A program made the translations under genes and the position numbers. This document shows, one piece after another, positions 45,720 through 57,659 of a stretch of 64,000 nt of DNA. Under the pieces are notes generated by a model. It saw only the letters and a list, made by a program, of their open reading frames with translations. It was not told the origin of the DNA and made no database searches. Origin of the DNA: Bactrocera neohumeralis (Eukaryota > Arthropoda > Insecta > Diptera > Tephritidae); NCBI RefSeq assembly GCF_024586455.1, contig NC_065921.1, forward strand, positions 8,277,401-8,341,400, in the 5' to 3' direction. How positions within the stretch are numbered: position 1 is the first letter of the stretch; each line of letters opens with the position of its first letter.

Positions 45720-46730
45720 TACATACATATATGTATGAATAAATAAAAGTGTACGAGTAATTGCCGCTGCAATAAGTGAGTGGGGCTTCAGCCGGGGCTA
45801 TTGGCCCGACGCATAAAGTGGTAAAATTAATTCTGTGCGAAATTGTTGTGCGTCGAAAATGCATTTGCTCTAAGCGCTCGTTCACAACTACACGCGTATA
45901 AATTTTTGTATGTGTGTGCGAGTGCATGTTCATAATTGCGCGTGTTATTTAATTATATGCACATATGTATGTATGTGGCGTGTATTTCTGTGGGAAAATG
46001 ATATATCAGAGTGTTGCATTTATAAAACATGAGCAAGCGGATAAAAGTTGGTCTAAACAAATACTGCCGGCATGCTGAGAGATTATCGGCAGCGTGTGCT
46101 GCCAGAAGCTAGCAAATGACATATACAAGTACAACTATATATATGTATATACATATATATATTTATGTGTGTGGGGATGTGTGTGTGCATGCTAAAGCGC
46201 CAGCACAACCATTGTCGGCTTATAAATATAACAGAGCTTAATGAATAGAGCGAATTATTAACACATCTCTTGTTTATTTAAATTTATTAGCACGCGATAT
46301 TTTCTTTTGGAATACTTTTGAGCGTGAATAAGCTGTTATTTTAAGAGATTAATACTTTTTTCATTGATGTTTAGCTTCTATTGTCTAACAAATTCTATTT
46401 ATTCATGCGGAAGTATGTATGGACATATCAATTGAAACTTATTTTTTTTTTGTTGCAAAATTATATATCTTTAATTGCAATAATTGACGGATATAGTCGT
46501 GTTATGCTTGCAGATTTATTTTAAGGAACTTTTAGTTAATATATTCATGGCTCATTTGCTTGAAGACAGCAGTATCGAAAAATATAAAACTGGAGAGAAG
46601 TGATTTTAAACTAAAAGTTTAACAAATTTTCTTGCGCAGCGAACAGCAAAGACCAATTTATCGAATTTATTGCAAAATTGGAAACAATTTTCAACAAAAA
46701 GAAAGAATTAAAAAAATAATCGTTAGTATA
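45720..46730. other. Non-coding stretch
   Basis: ATACATACATATATGTATGA lies near 45718 and TATATATGTATATACATATA near 46140. No gene is recognised. Confidence 0.45.
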
Positions 46731-46734
46731 ATTC

Positions 46735-47060
46735 ACTTTACAAACCACAAGTTTCCATACAAAAACTCGATTTTGATTGGTCAGTTTATATGATTATAGC
46801 GACATGCCATTTTTCGTGAAGATATCTTGTCAAATAAAAGGCTTTCCACACAAGAATATCATGTTGATCGTTCAGTTTGTTACCAGCTATGTGCTGTATA
46901 CATATGTAGATTCGATATCGGCGGTTCTAACAAATGTGTAGCTTTGAAAGCAAATGTCGTTTGCAAAATTGCTGATCGATATAGCTCGCTGTTATAAAGA
47001 CGTATAAAGAAGGAAAGACAAACATAGGGTTAAATCGAATCAGCTTTTCAGGCTCTTAAT
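46735..47060 (+). repeat. Rep-B copy
   Basis: CAAGTTTCCATACAAAAACT, GATCGTTCAGTTTGTTACCA, TCGATATCGGCGGTTCTAAC and TCAGCTTTTCAGG phrases are in Rep-B order. It abuts satellite MITE copy 2. Confidence 0.6.
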
Positions 47061-47069
47061 TTATTTATA

Positions 47070-47464
47070 TATCGTCACTTTAAATTCAAAATAACGCAAC
47101 ATCACTTTTCATAAGCTTACAGGCGAAGAAAACACGTTATATTGGGTAGTCGAAAAAGTCTTTTCGTATTTCTAATCAAATTTTAAATTATTATTTTTTT
47201 TTATATTTATGTATAATAACAAATAAATAAACAAATATATACCATTTTGGTCGAACACTTTTTGCCATTAATAATTGAAACCATTCTTATTGAAACAAAA
47301 TTTGAGTTTCGGTTATGAAATGGTTATATATTGGTTACATATGACAGTGGAAGCTGAAAATTTTATGATAGATATACGTAATATGATGTAGAGAATCGTA
47401 AGCAATAAAAAACTCAATTTCGATTTTTTCGATGATACGTTGTTTTGCATTTGAGGTGACAATA
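47070..47464. mobile_element. Satellite MITE copy 2 with a mariner end inside
   Basis: TATCGTCAC at the left is inverted as GGTGACAATA at the right. CATCACTTTTCATAAGCTTA plus CAGGCGAAGAA is the reverse complement of 21.50-21.54 kb. The unit AACCGAAACTCAAATTTTG appears in reverse near 47290-47335. An irritans mariner end (TTGGGTAGTCGAAAAAGTC) is inserted at 47142. Confidence 0.75.
47142..47270 (-). mobile_element. Irritans-type mariner 3'-end fragment
   Basis: TTGGGTAGTCGAAAAAGTC is followed by CATTTTGGTCGAACACTTTT and GCCATTA, the same 3' end as 14.015 kb. The other end is missing. Confidence 0.75.
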
Positions 47465-47494
47465 TATAATTGTTTTCAATGAGATAATAATTTT

Positions 47495-48535
47495 TGATAA
47501 TGATAATGGTTTATATTTTGTTTGGTTTGCCATTTCACACTGAACAGACATATTCTGAACAACATTCGCAGATCTTGCAACCATATTACCACAACAATGA
47601 TTCGATTCGTGTGACGCATCGCGCACTTCGTTCAATATTCCGTCAACATGATCAGCCTACAGAGTTGGTAATTCGAGCAGCTATGAATCGGTTTCGCATC
47701 ACTTTTTCTATAGTGAATAATGTGCATACTCAGAGACGCCGTGAGTGTGCTCCCAGGATGCTATTACTGCTATGGAGAGGAGTGTCGGAGATGATGAGTA
47801 CATTCGCCAGCGCGCGCAAAAATTTGAGCGAAAGCTTTTATGGCAGGATGTTGATTTGCGGGCTTATACAATTCAACTTTTGCAAGAATTGAAGCCTAAC
47901 GATCAGCAAGCGAGTCGCACGTTCGGTGAATGCTCCCAAAACGAGATGGCCACCGATCGTGATTTCCACAAGAAAGTTTTGATGAGCGATGAAACACATT
48001 TTTAGTTGAATAGTTACGTTAATAAACAAAACTGTCGCAATTGAAGTGATAATGATGCTTAAAACATTGTTGAGACGCCGTTTGGTGTGCTGTATGGGTT
48101 GAAGGAATCATAGTCTATATTTATTCAAAACGTGTAATTGAATGGGGAACGCTTTACAGCCTGATTAATGAGTTTTTCACGCATGAATTGGAGGATGTTG
48201 ATGAAGCATGGTCCAAAGAAACAATCTATTTATTAAAGGAAACTTTTGGTGAGCGCGTTTACTCGCGTCGTGGGCCTGTAGCGTGGTCTCCAAGACCGTA
48301 ATATTTTACACACTTCAACTATTATTTGTAGCGCTATGGGCTGTCGCTTGACTAAGCAGGTAAGCACAAGACGATTGATGCCTTAGAAGAGAATATTCGC
48401 CACGTTATTGGTGGCATAAGGCCGCAATTTTTGCTATACGTGGTCTATCGGCTGGAATTTATGCAAGCCAGCTTCTACTTCTTGGTCACAACATCAATTT
48501 ATTTCCGTTATATAGGATAAATAAGCAAGAAAGGA
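47495..48535 (+). pseudogene. Mariner-superfamily transposase, same family as 11.5 kb
   Basis: The N-terminus reads NNDSIRVTHRALRSIFRQH in the HTH. The middle gives VNAPKTRWPPIVISTRKF-like decayed text, then KKVLMSDETHFWLNSYVNKQ-type text with the first Asp (MSDETHF) and a stop at the Trp codon. Further on come LINEFFTHELEDVDE, LLKETFGERVYSRRGPVAWS and TIDALEENIRHVIGGIRPQF. The block FFQQDGA.CHTA is deleted between VDEAW and LLKETFG. Stops and frameshifts are numerous. The family is common in insect genomes, and the core order is clear. Confidence 0.75.
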
Positions 48536-48539
48536 CATA

Positions 48540-49910
48540 ACTGAGAGGCTATAAGTCTAACAAAATATTAAAAAACCTAATTAAAGTTAAATATAAATAA
48601 GCGAGTCACGTTTCCTTAAGTTTCATAAGGGATCTTAGTGAAATCAAACAAATCCAACACTCAATGCTCGTGAACTTCGGGGATATTGTTGTTATTGCAG
48701 TCGCATAAAGATTTACAAGAAAAGCCTGTGAAAACGCTATTGGGATTAAGGCCATATTGAAATCTGCTGCACGTACATATATCCTTTCACTTTATTGAAA
48801 AGCTACACATATACATACATACATACGACTATGAGTCCTAATGTATTAACCTTTTCAATGAAACCAACCAATCCAATCCGACCGTTTCAAAATAAACTCA
48901 ATTCACTATCATTAATTTTTAAGTGCGATTATTGTTCACTTTTCTGTGAGAGCGCAATGCTTACAGGTATTTACGCAAGTGTCTGTATGTGTGAGTGTGT
49001 GTGGGTGTAAGCATGCGTGCAATGTGCTCTGCTCTGTTAATAGTGTAAAATGGAATTTCCTACGTTGACTGAATAAATATGAAAACGCACAATCAATAAT
49101 TCAAGTCACATAGCGGCGTAGGCGGCATACAAACGCACATAACTATTTACATACGGACACATTTAAATATAATAACAAAACGTGCGCAAAGAACTGCTAA
49201 CTGCTTATAAATAATTGCCTATAAATATTTGAAATTCACTAGAAGAGAATTGGTAAAACTGATTATATTTGTACGTATGTATGTATGTACTTATGTCTAC
49301 GTATATATTTATATGGTATATGTATATATGTAAGTATTTAAGCGGAATTTCTATTACATCGTGCCTTTGATTCCTTGAGCTTTGATAATTTATTTATGAA
49401 AGTAATGAATATTTACGCACACACGCATACACATGTACACAGATGTGGAATTTGTTTTACAACTTGTTGCATCTGAGCAATGACAAGTCAAAATTTTCTG
49501 TTTTTACTGCTTTAAAAGTTATTAAACTTCAAAAGTAATTCCTGAAGTTAGCTTTAATTTGTAATTTGAAGTACAGGTACTTACATACATATTTATATAT
49601 GTGTGAATGTAGGTGAAACTATTTTATTGAATATGCATACTAAACACAAATAAGTAATATGAACAAAATCATACTCCCTTATCTATACTATATACTGTGT
49701 ATGAAACAATTTTACTAACAGATCTGAAGTAAGGAAGTTTCCTCAGTACAAAGTGTTCAATATTAGCAGATAGAGAGATTTATTATCCTTCTTTATTTAC
49801 TGAATAAAGGAAGAGAGAAGGTTCCGATTGCATATATGGTCTCCAATGCGAAATTTGAGATTTAAGTAATCCCCCTTAAACATATAAATTCCGTATTGAA
49901 GTTAAACTGA
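48540..49910. other. Non-coding stretch
   Basis: ATACATACATACATACGA lies near 48810, a GTGTGAGTGTGTGTGGGTG run near 48985 and GTACGTATGTATGTATGTAC near 49270. No gene is recognised. Confidence 0.45.
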
Positions 49911-49914
49911 CGTT

Positions 49915-50370
49915 TTTCGGTCTCTTTTTACGAATAGCTTTGCGCAAACGACGCATAACACTCTTGTGGATCGATAATTGAACTAAACTGTCAACATAGT
50001 TTTAACTTTTGACCTCCTTTGACGTGATTTTTCGGCTTCGGATCACCTTTGCCACAACATTCGGCCCTTTAATCCTCTCTTTCTGTGTCGTAAGCGTAGA
50101 TTCAAGTTCTCAAGCACCAATTCCTTTAAGTTATTACGCGTTGATCATCAGTTGATGTTGACGGCTGTGCTGGACATGGTTCGTCGTCAAAGCGTTCTCG
50201 ACCTTTTTGTATAATTTATACCCATCAAAACCACTTGTTCGCGACACACAATTATCACCGAAGGCCTTTTCCAACATTCTGAATGTTTTGACAACAGAAA
50301 TTTGATACCGCACACAAAATTTAAGGAACTTCTTTGTTGAATATTTCACTCATCCAAAACCTTTCAGTCA
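49915..50370 (-). pseudogene. Mauritiana-like mariner transposase, internally deleted
   Basis: The minus-strand frame starts MKYSTKKFLKFCVRYQISVV, then KTFRMLEKAFGDNCVSRT in the HTH. It decays and continues further left with text like MRRLRKAIRKKRPKNVS, which fits the VMRRLREAIR.KRPE block between the first and second Asp. The stretch between has lost the GDETW region. Same lineage as 40.86 kb. Confidence 0.65.
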
Positions 50371-50404
50371 CATAATTAACCACGCTTTGAACAACTGATT
50401 CATA

Positions 50405-51240
50405 TTTGTGAGACATTCATTTAATTAACATCTCAAATATGATTTTGGAAATTGTTTTCCATTTCATCTTTATCTTTTCGAATAGTTTCCTGGATGTTTC
50501 GACCATGTGTAATCGAACAATCGTTTTCAATTGCTCCCAGAGATTCTCAATGGGGTTCAGGGCTGGACTGAAAGGCATTCTAATAAAGAGATCATATTTT
50601 CGCAAATTCCTCATTCAATTGGCCGCGTGATATGTTTGGGGTCGTATTCTTGCTGATACAGCCAATTAAGAGGCATATTGAAGCACTAAATCTCTCAGCA
50701 TAGAAATATACTGATGCTGACTTATATCACTCTCATTTTTCGTTATAGGCCCAACACCCCTTCATGACTTAATACCCTTTATCATTATATAACCGCCGCC
50801 GTACTTGAGCGTGATACCAATATATTTGGCGTCAAACTATTTACATCGCGGAGAGCGCACGTAAATTTTTCCAGCTGGTTACGGTCTATTTATTTCTGTT
50901 TCATCCGAAAGTAGGACTCTTTTCCACCATTTAGAGTCCTACGACGATATTTCTTGGCGAATTCGAGTCGTATTTTATGAGTCGGAGAGTTGTTTTCTCA
51001 TAAACGTCTTTTGACAGTTTTAACCGATTGTGGAATGTCATCTCTCCAAAAAATACGCACGCGATTTTTATTTGCTTTATTTATTTTTTTCGATTCGCGT
51101 ACGAATCGCTCGTTGTTGTAGCGGCAGAATTCTGCCAAATTGACAGTCCTTGACCGGATAAAAAATCCGGATACGTTCTTATAACGTAGACCCGACTGTC
51201 GTTGTAAATTCACTCGTCATTTCTGGCTTTGGTTTCCTGT
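50405..51240 (-). pseudogene. Tc1-type transposase, frameshifted
   Basis: Read on the minus strand from about 51215, the order is a degenerate HTH, VRIFWRDDIPQSVKTVKRRL (HTH 2), LEFAKKYR, a decayed first-Asp block, KFTCALRDVN, then YQQEYDPKHITRPI (family QQDNDPKHTSR). PFSPALNPIENLWEQLK carries the terminal Glu of DD34E (SPDLNPIENLW). QQDN has become QQEY and SPD has become SPA, and frameshifts plus stops break the gene. Tc1 proteins are about 340 residues, so the length here is close to complete. Confidence 0.8.
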
Positions 51241-51244
51241 CGTC

Positions 51245-51935
51245 TTTTGGATTTTAAAATACTAAATGTTGAAAACTGTGCTTTTAGTGACCTTTAACGA
51301 TTGTGCAATCTCAAAATAGGCCTACCTATCATATCATATTATATTATTACTATAAAACAGTGGGAGCTTAGTGAACTTTTAACGCGTTTAATATTTATAA
51401 AAAAATATAAATTTTTTCTTCGTGGCTCTTGCACATGAAGTTGGTGATCCCGCATGTCTTTAAGGCATGTCATCTCACTCTGATTCGTATGTTGGTCCTT
51501 TTTGGAAAATCAGTTATACATAATAAATAATAGAAGTTTTTTCATAATAATTTCGATTTTTTAAACCACTCTGAAGGGGAAAAATCAGTTTTTTGGGGAA
51601 CCGTCATTTTGTCAAAAATCCAAACGTTCACTAGCCCTATCTGAATTCATCTATAGTTGTAATTAATGTTTTTTTTTCGATTAGGGTTATGAAACTAAAA
51701 TCTTCCTCATGTCTAGATGCCTTTTTTATTTAAGAGAAATTACGCTTAAAAATTTTACAAAAAACTCGAGCAAAATATTTGAATCTATTATTTGGCAAAT
51801 TTATAACACAGTCGTCATTAACACGCTGTTAACTTGTCCAACCATTCCTTCTTGCTTTTTATATCTTGGTATAAACGAAGTTTGGAACACCCAGCAGAAA
51901 AAGTCGGAGATCCTTTAAAATGTTTATATGTATAT
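51245..51935. other. Spacer without recognised gene
   Basis: The right end of the Tc1-type element should lie within the first 150 bp, but no clear terminal repeat was found. The rest is AT-rich. Confidence 0.35.
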
Positions 51936-51939
51936 ATAT

Positions 51940-52790
51940 TACACTACCTTATAGTCACTGAGTTTTTGAGTTATCAATCTGAAATTCTGCATATGTTCTT
52001 TTCTTCTTAAGAAGTTATTTATCATTTAGTTATTGTTATTTATCGAAACCGCTGATGTTGAACTTCTGAGGATATAGTTGCCATGCAAACTAAATCAAAA
52101 TCAAGTACTTGTTTGGAAAACTTTTTTATTTGACGTGTTAACTTCATGAAATTTGGCACATATTATTATTTAATATAACCGTATAATCTGCGAATTAATT
52201 GTTCAGATTGGACTTCTTTAGCATATAGCTGTCATATAAGTGGATCGATCAAAATGAAGTATTTGTATGGAAAACTTTTTTGTTTGAGAAGATATGTTAA
52301 CGAAATTTGGCATGAATTATTGTCTAAGCCAACATCTATAATTTCCAAATAAATTGATCAGATCGTACTACTATAGCGTATAGCTGCCATACAAACGGAA
52401 CGTCAAAAATTTAGTTTTTTGTGGAAAACCTTTTTAATTGATAAGATGTGTTTATGAAATTTGAAATGGAATATTGTCTAAGGGAATAGTATCATTGCAA
52501 TTTCCAAATAAATTGTGCCGATCGGGCTTCTTTACCATATGTATAGCTGCCATACAAACTGAACGTCAGAATTCAAGTTCTTGTATCGAAAACTTTTTTA
52601 TTTACCAAGCTATCTTAACGAAAGTTGGCATGGATTGTTGTAGAAGCTAGTACTACAATCCCCGAGAGTATTGTATGTATTCTGACCATTATAGCATATA
52701 GCTGCCATACAAACTGCCCGATCAAAATCAAGATAAAAATCTTTTTTTTACTCTTCCATGCAGAAAGCTGTTATAGCTTCTGTAAGGCCA
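51940..52790 (+). repeat. Rep-B array, five units of about 155 bp
   Basis: TATAGCTGCCATACAAAC or a variant recurs at about 52072, 52225, 52379, 52542 and 52697. The spacings are 153, 154, 163 and 155 bp. Each unit also has GGAAAACTTTTTTATTTGA-type text, TTAACGAAATTTGGCATGAA-type text and TTTCCAAATAAATTG. So Rep-B units can occur in tandem. Confidence 0.8.
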
Positions 52791-52794
52791 ATGT

Positions 52795-54680
52795 TAACGT
52801 GTTTTCTTGTTTCTCTGTACTAATCTGTTTCTTCTATTGACATATGTAAATATTCAACACCAAGTTCTTCCCAGAAACTACTACATAATTAGCGTTTTAT
52901 ATAGAGATAAGAAATAAATGTGATCTTTTGAACTATTGGCGCTCACTTCATTTACAGCGAAATATTTTTGCACAATTTTACTCATTTAAAAGACATATTT
53001 TTGCATTTCTCTACTTAGACATATACATATATGTATATATAATGGTATATTGGCAGCTTATGGTGGTATTGTGCCACTTTTTTACGCTCAAGTGTTTACA
53101 ACTTACTATGATTTGAATTTCGTGGCGTTTGCAGTGGAAAGATGTGTGTCAAAGTGCAGTTGTTGCCAAGCGAATTGCAGCGCTTACAAAAACACACAAA
53201 AGTAATGGACAAGTTTCACCAAAAATTGATATTTTAATTATGATGATTTTTATTTAAATTATTTAGTTGCATGCACAGCAAAAAAATTCAATTTTTTTTT
53301 TTAAATAATTTTTAGTTTAATAATATTTTTTTGGGTGGAAAATATTTTTTTTGTAGTTTAAAAAAATATTTTTTATAACCGCCACTTACGGTTTCACTAT
53401 ATATGGTATATAAGCATATGTACGTAATTACATTATATTAACCATAATTTTTTATATATTTTATTTATAAAGCTTACATACATACTTTATTCAAATACGT
53501 GTGTATCTTAAGCTGCACAGAAATACACATGCATATATACACACATTCGTATACGTATCCAAATGGTCAGCACAAGCACCCGCAGATAATCTTATGAATT
53601 GCACAACTGTATTCGAAGCCAAACTTAACTGTTTGAGCTGTCATTTAATATTTTTTTTATATTTCAATATTTTATTTTCTCACTTTTGGCCACTTCTTGT
53701 AGGTTTATTTTAGCTTTCTTGTTGTTGTAATGCTACAAAGCACACATATCTACATATTTGTATGTGTTTGTGTAGTAATATATTTGGAGTTTTGAATTTT
53801 CTTCAATTCACACACGGCGCACAAATTTTACGAGTAGAAAATAATTCAAAAACCAAACACAAAAATACACTTCGACAGCCTGACACACTCGAAGTCGGCC
53901 CACAAAGATCAAAAAGCCAACTTGAAACCGAAGTTACATTCACCAGCACGCCAACACAAACACACACATAGCACAAACATACGCATGTATGTGTGTATGT
54001 GTGGACCCAGCGAACGTCTGGCAACGAAATAATTCGAAAATGCTCAGCTCAATAGCAACGACGACCGCAAAGTCAGCGATAATAGCGTTAGCGTCTGCTG
54101 CTGGCAGCGCTGTCGGCGCCGCAAACGCGTTTAGACGCACAATACACACACAAATATTTGCCAAACAAGCGGTGGTACGACTTATACACACACATATGTA
54201 TATGCACAAACCCGTCAACACACGGACAACTGCGGGTGTGTGTGTGTGTGTAGTGGTTTGCTTGCTTGCGCGCTGATGTCAAAAAACCGGTAAGACGAAA
54301 AGGCCAACTTGCCACTTTGCCACACTAACGTCGTTTGGCAGTTGTTGTTGTTGTTATATTTTGTTGCACATACGCTGATTGCAGTCGACTTTTAGCACTT
54401 AAGTGTGTATGTGTTTATTTTCTTGCACTAACCGCTTTCATTATTATTGCTGCTACATGTATGCTATGCACACACACTTACATATATTATATGTACATAT
54501 ATATTACACATACACGTATGTATGTGCGTTTGTATTTTGTTTTGCTTCACTATGCCGCACTTCCGCCCCTTTTTAGGGTTGCACCCTCACTATTAAATAC
54601 TCCCTTTTGTGGAGTGTGTTGTTGTGTTGAGTTCACAGAGCACGCCGTTGCACTGTACTTTTCCGAAACACGTCCGAACA
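52795..54680. other. Non-coding stretch with microsatellites
   Basis: T/A-tract-rich at 53280-53375. CA/GT and TATATGTATA runs lie near 53025, 53520, 53960, 54185 and 54236-54252. GTTGTTGTTGTT lies near 54342. Frames on both strands at 53940-54733 come from these repeats and are not supported as coding. Confidence 0.45.
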
Positions 54681-54687
54681 CCACGAG

Positions 54688-54960
54688 CAGTCAACCAAAA
54701 CTGAAACTCATTCACCGATTTGAGCGTTGGTGAGCATGCCGCAGCGCAGAACCGACGTTACGTTGGCGGCAGCGGCGTCGTCGTCCAATAAGACAAAAAC
54801 TACCACCGTTATGTGTACAGAGTTTTTAACAGTGACGTCGCTGCTGGCGTTAGCATAGCTGTTATTAAGAAGTTTAACAGTAGCAATTGTTGTTTTCGCT
54901 AACAGTGCACTGCAGTTGTTGTTGAAATGTTGTGTAACAGCAATACTCAAATCAAATGTT
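54688..54960 (+). promoter_or_regulatory. Duplicated segment A: conserved 56-bp block plus TAACAG cluster
   Basis: AGTCAACCAAAACTGAA at 54689 begins a block ending GTTGGTGAGCATGCCGCA at 54743, nearly identical to the reverse strand at 61.58-61.63 kb. Both copies contain GTTGGTGAGC, which would fit a splice donor (GTGAGC). Downstream, TAACAG/CTGTTA motifs lie at about 54831, 54861, 54876, 54899 and 54939. TAACNG is the Myb-type core. This could be a 5' exon plus promoter region or a dispersed repeat; no transcript evidence is available. Confidence 0.45.
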
Positions 54961-54989
54961 AAAGTTAAAGAAAAACAAGAAAAGAGTGA

Positions 54990-55160
54990 AAACTTTGGCT
55001 ACATCGAAGCTAAAATTCATTTCACAGGTGCATTTCTCTTGGCATAAAGGGGTATCAAAATATTTTTTGATAAATATACATATGTATATGTGCTATAGTG
55101 ATCCGATCTGAATAATATGCTTGAAGATTATATTTGCTTTTTGACAGCACGAAAAGGAGC
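54990..55160 (+). repeat. Rep-B, left part, split by RTE insertion
   Basis: AACTTTGGCTACATCGAAGC, CTATAGTGATCCGATCTGAA and GAAGATTATATTTGCTTTTT match 60.61-60.71 kb. The remainder resumes near 56.18 kb. Confidence 0.65.
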
Positions 55161-55164
55161 TGAC

Positions 55165-56175
55165 TTTATGTTGCAATGTCTGAATTTTGTATACCCGCAA
55201 AACTAATACGGCTGTGTAAACTGACGTTGAGCAATACTAAAAGCGCCATCAGGATCGGGAAGGACCTCTCCGAGCCGTTCGATACCAAAACGAGGTTTCG
55301 GACAAGGCGACTCCTTTTCGTGCGACTTCTTCCATCTACTGCAGGATAGAATAATTCGAGCTGTAGAGTTGAATCGAGAAGGCGGAATTTTTTATAAGAG
55401 TATACAGCTGATGGCGTACGCTGATGATATTGAAATCATTGGACTCAACAACCGCATCGTTAGTTGTGCTTTCGCGATTGAGTAAGGAAGCGAACAAAAT
55501 GCGTTTGGTAGTAACTGGAGAAAAGAAGAAATATCTCCTGTCATCAAACAAGCAATCGTCGTACCCGTGATTTGGTTCTCACGTCACTGTTGACAGTCAT
55601 AATTTCAAAGTCGTAGTTACGATAGACGAAATCTTAGAGACAGCATTAACACCAACAGCAATGTCATCCTCGAAATCCAACGCGAAATAACTCTTGCCAA
55701 CAGGTGCTACTTCGGACTGAGTTGGCAATTGAGAAGTAAAGTCCTCTCTTGATGAACAAAATCCAAACTCTTTAAGACACTCATTATTCCCGTTCTTCTT
55801 TATAGGACAGAGGCATAGATAATCACAACATCAGATGAGTCGACGTTACGAGTTTTCAAGAGAATGGTTCTACGTAAGATTTATGGTCCTTTGCGCATTA
55901 GCCATGGCGAATATCGCATTCGATGGAACGATGAGCTGTACGAGACATACGACGACATTGACATAGTTCAGCGAATTTAGAGACAGCGGATACGCTGGCT
56001 AGGTCATGTTTTCCTTATGAATGACCAATTTCCACTCCAGCTCTGAAAGTATTCGACGCAGTACCGCCGGGGGAAGCGGTGGTATCTCCAACTGGCGCCA
56101 AAGAAAGGACTGGCGTGCTGTTATTAACTCGGCTATAACCGCGTAGCGGTGTTTAATTCAGTAAAGAAGAAGATA
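55165..56175 (+). pseudogene. RTE-type non-LTR retrotransposon, 5'-truncated
   Basis: The reverse-transcriptase palm is visible: TKSAIRIGKDLSEPFDTK-like text followed by RGFGQGDS-type text, then LLQDRIIRAVELNREGGIFY and LMAYADDIEIIGLNNR, with the YADD catalytic motif intact. Next come RKVLRKIYGPLRI-type text, HGEYRIRWNDELYETYDDID, RQRIRWLGHVFLM and KVFDAVPPGEAV. It ends ATTCAGTAAAGAAGAAGATA, an RTE-like simple 3' tail. A stop at about 55978 and several frameshifts make it dead. The region before the palm is missing. Confidence 0.85.
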
Positions 56176-56177
56176 TA

Positions 56178-56475
56178 GTGATCCGCTATGATAGAAGATA
56201 TAGTATCTTCTCAAATGAAACTGTTGTCCGCTCAATGACTTTAGTTTGATTGATAATTTTTTAAGGCATCTATGCGGTATAGATGTCCGATATTAGTCGT
56301 TACGAAAAATGGGCAGATTCTTGTTGGGAAAATTCCACATTGGTACTTCAAAAAGTGAAGGTTCGCATTTATATATACAGACTGTCATGTCTCGATCAAC
56401 TCAGCTCTTTTCGATGATCATTATACGTAATACACTTTAGGGGCTCTACAAAGTGTTCTTTAGTGTTTTACAAAT
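56178..56475 (+). repeat. Rep-B, right part
   Basis: TATAGTGATCCGCTATGATA resumes the repeat after the RTE tail. CATTTATATATACAGACTGT, CATGTCTCGATCAACTCAGC and GGGGCTCTACAAAG correspond to the end of the 60.6 kb copy. Confidence 0.55.
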
Positions 56476-56479
56476 TACT

Positions 56480-57165
56480 ATTAGAACCCTGTGTGTTTTT
56501 ATGTGGAGATAGGAGCATAGAAAGTAGATCCTATAAACACTCCATGGGATCATTTTTGTCAATACTAAGTTGTGTACGAAATTGTAGTAACTTAGTTTAC
56601 GTGTATACATATATCACAATATCATCTCAAGTGGGGGATTGTCGCACTACTGATGCAAATTCTTTAATACTAAACCATATGTTGGGTTTTTCATTTCTTT
56701 CAAAGATTTTAACACCCTTATAAAGTCAGCCAAAACTTCACTGAAACAAAAGCTTCCTAGAAAATGAAGGCTTAGAAAGAAGCCTTTGTAAAATAACGAA
56801 TCGAATAAACAACTAGTATATAATATATATATTATATATATTATGTAATAGACTGGCATAATCAAGCACTGTCGAATAACATCCAGTTTCAATAACCTGT
56901 TGTCAGGCATAGAGCTACACTCGAGTAATCTCTTAATCTTCACAACTTCATTATTTCTTTTTCCAAATTTAATTTTGTGATAAGTGAGCTTAATTTATCC
57001 TAGCATGCGAAAAAGTGTCGATTCGAATACGACTAAAATATTTAAAAAAACTTTAATTAGAATGCTTTGAATATCCATAATCGGCTTAGAGATTATTGAG
57101 TGATGCTTTTAATATTATCAGATCCTCCAAGAACCTTCCTTAGATTGTGTAATAACTAATGAATA
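56480..57165. other. AT-rich non-coding stretch
   Basis: A TATAATATATATATTATAT palindromic run lies near 56817-56845. No gene is recognised. Confidence 0.45.
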
Positions 57166-57169
57166 TACA

Positions 57170-57659
57170 CTAGGGTGCTTCAAAATGTTAGTGTTCGGCA
57201 AAAACAAAAATCCTCCCTCAAGCCAGACGCTTTAGCTTAACTCTAAGGGGTTGCTATGTTTTTTAGGTTCCCATTCATTTAACATAGGAATTTTCGTTTT
57301 TTCATTCAAACTAAAATTTCACCAATTAATTTTGGTTTCTCAAAAATAACCATCACATATTCAGAAAATTGACTTTTCAAACTTTAAAAATTTCTGCGAC
57401 AAAGTTTGATTATCTCAATTAAACGATTAAACTTAGTGATTTGAAATTTTTTCAATAAAAGTAAAAAAAGTTTTTGTCGCGGGAATTTTTAAAGTTTGAA
57501 AAGCCAATTTTCTGAATATGAGATGTTTTTGTTTTTTTTTTTTTGAGAAACGAAAATTAATTGGTGAAATTTTAGGGAATTTTGTTTTGTCAATCATTAA
57601 CATTTGAGGGGGTAAGAGTTGAAAAAAAAAACTCAAAAAAATTTTTTGAAGCACCCTAA
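57170..57659. mobile_element. Foldback MITE, copy 1 (both ends)
   Basis: CTAGGGTGCTTCAAAA at the left is inverted as TTTTTTGAAGCACCCTAA at the right end (57659). The arms are long: AATTTCACCAATTAATTTT, ACATATTCAGAAAATTGACT and TTTCAAACTTTAAAAATT in the left arm reappear inverted in the right arm. The centre is near 57435. TA sits at the outer ends. No protein is encoded. The right arm lacks part of the left-arm sequence. Confidence 0.8.
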
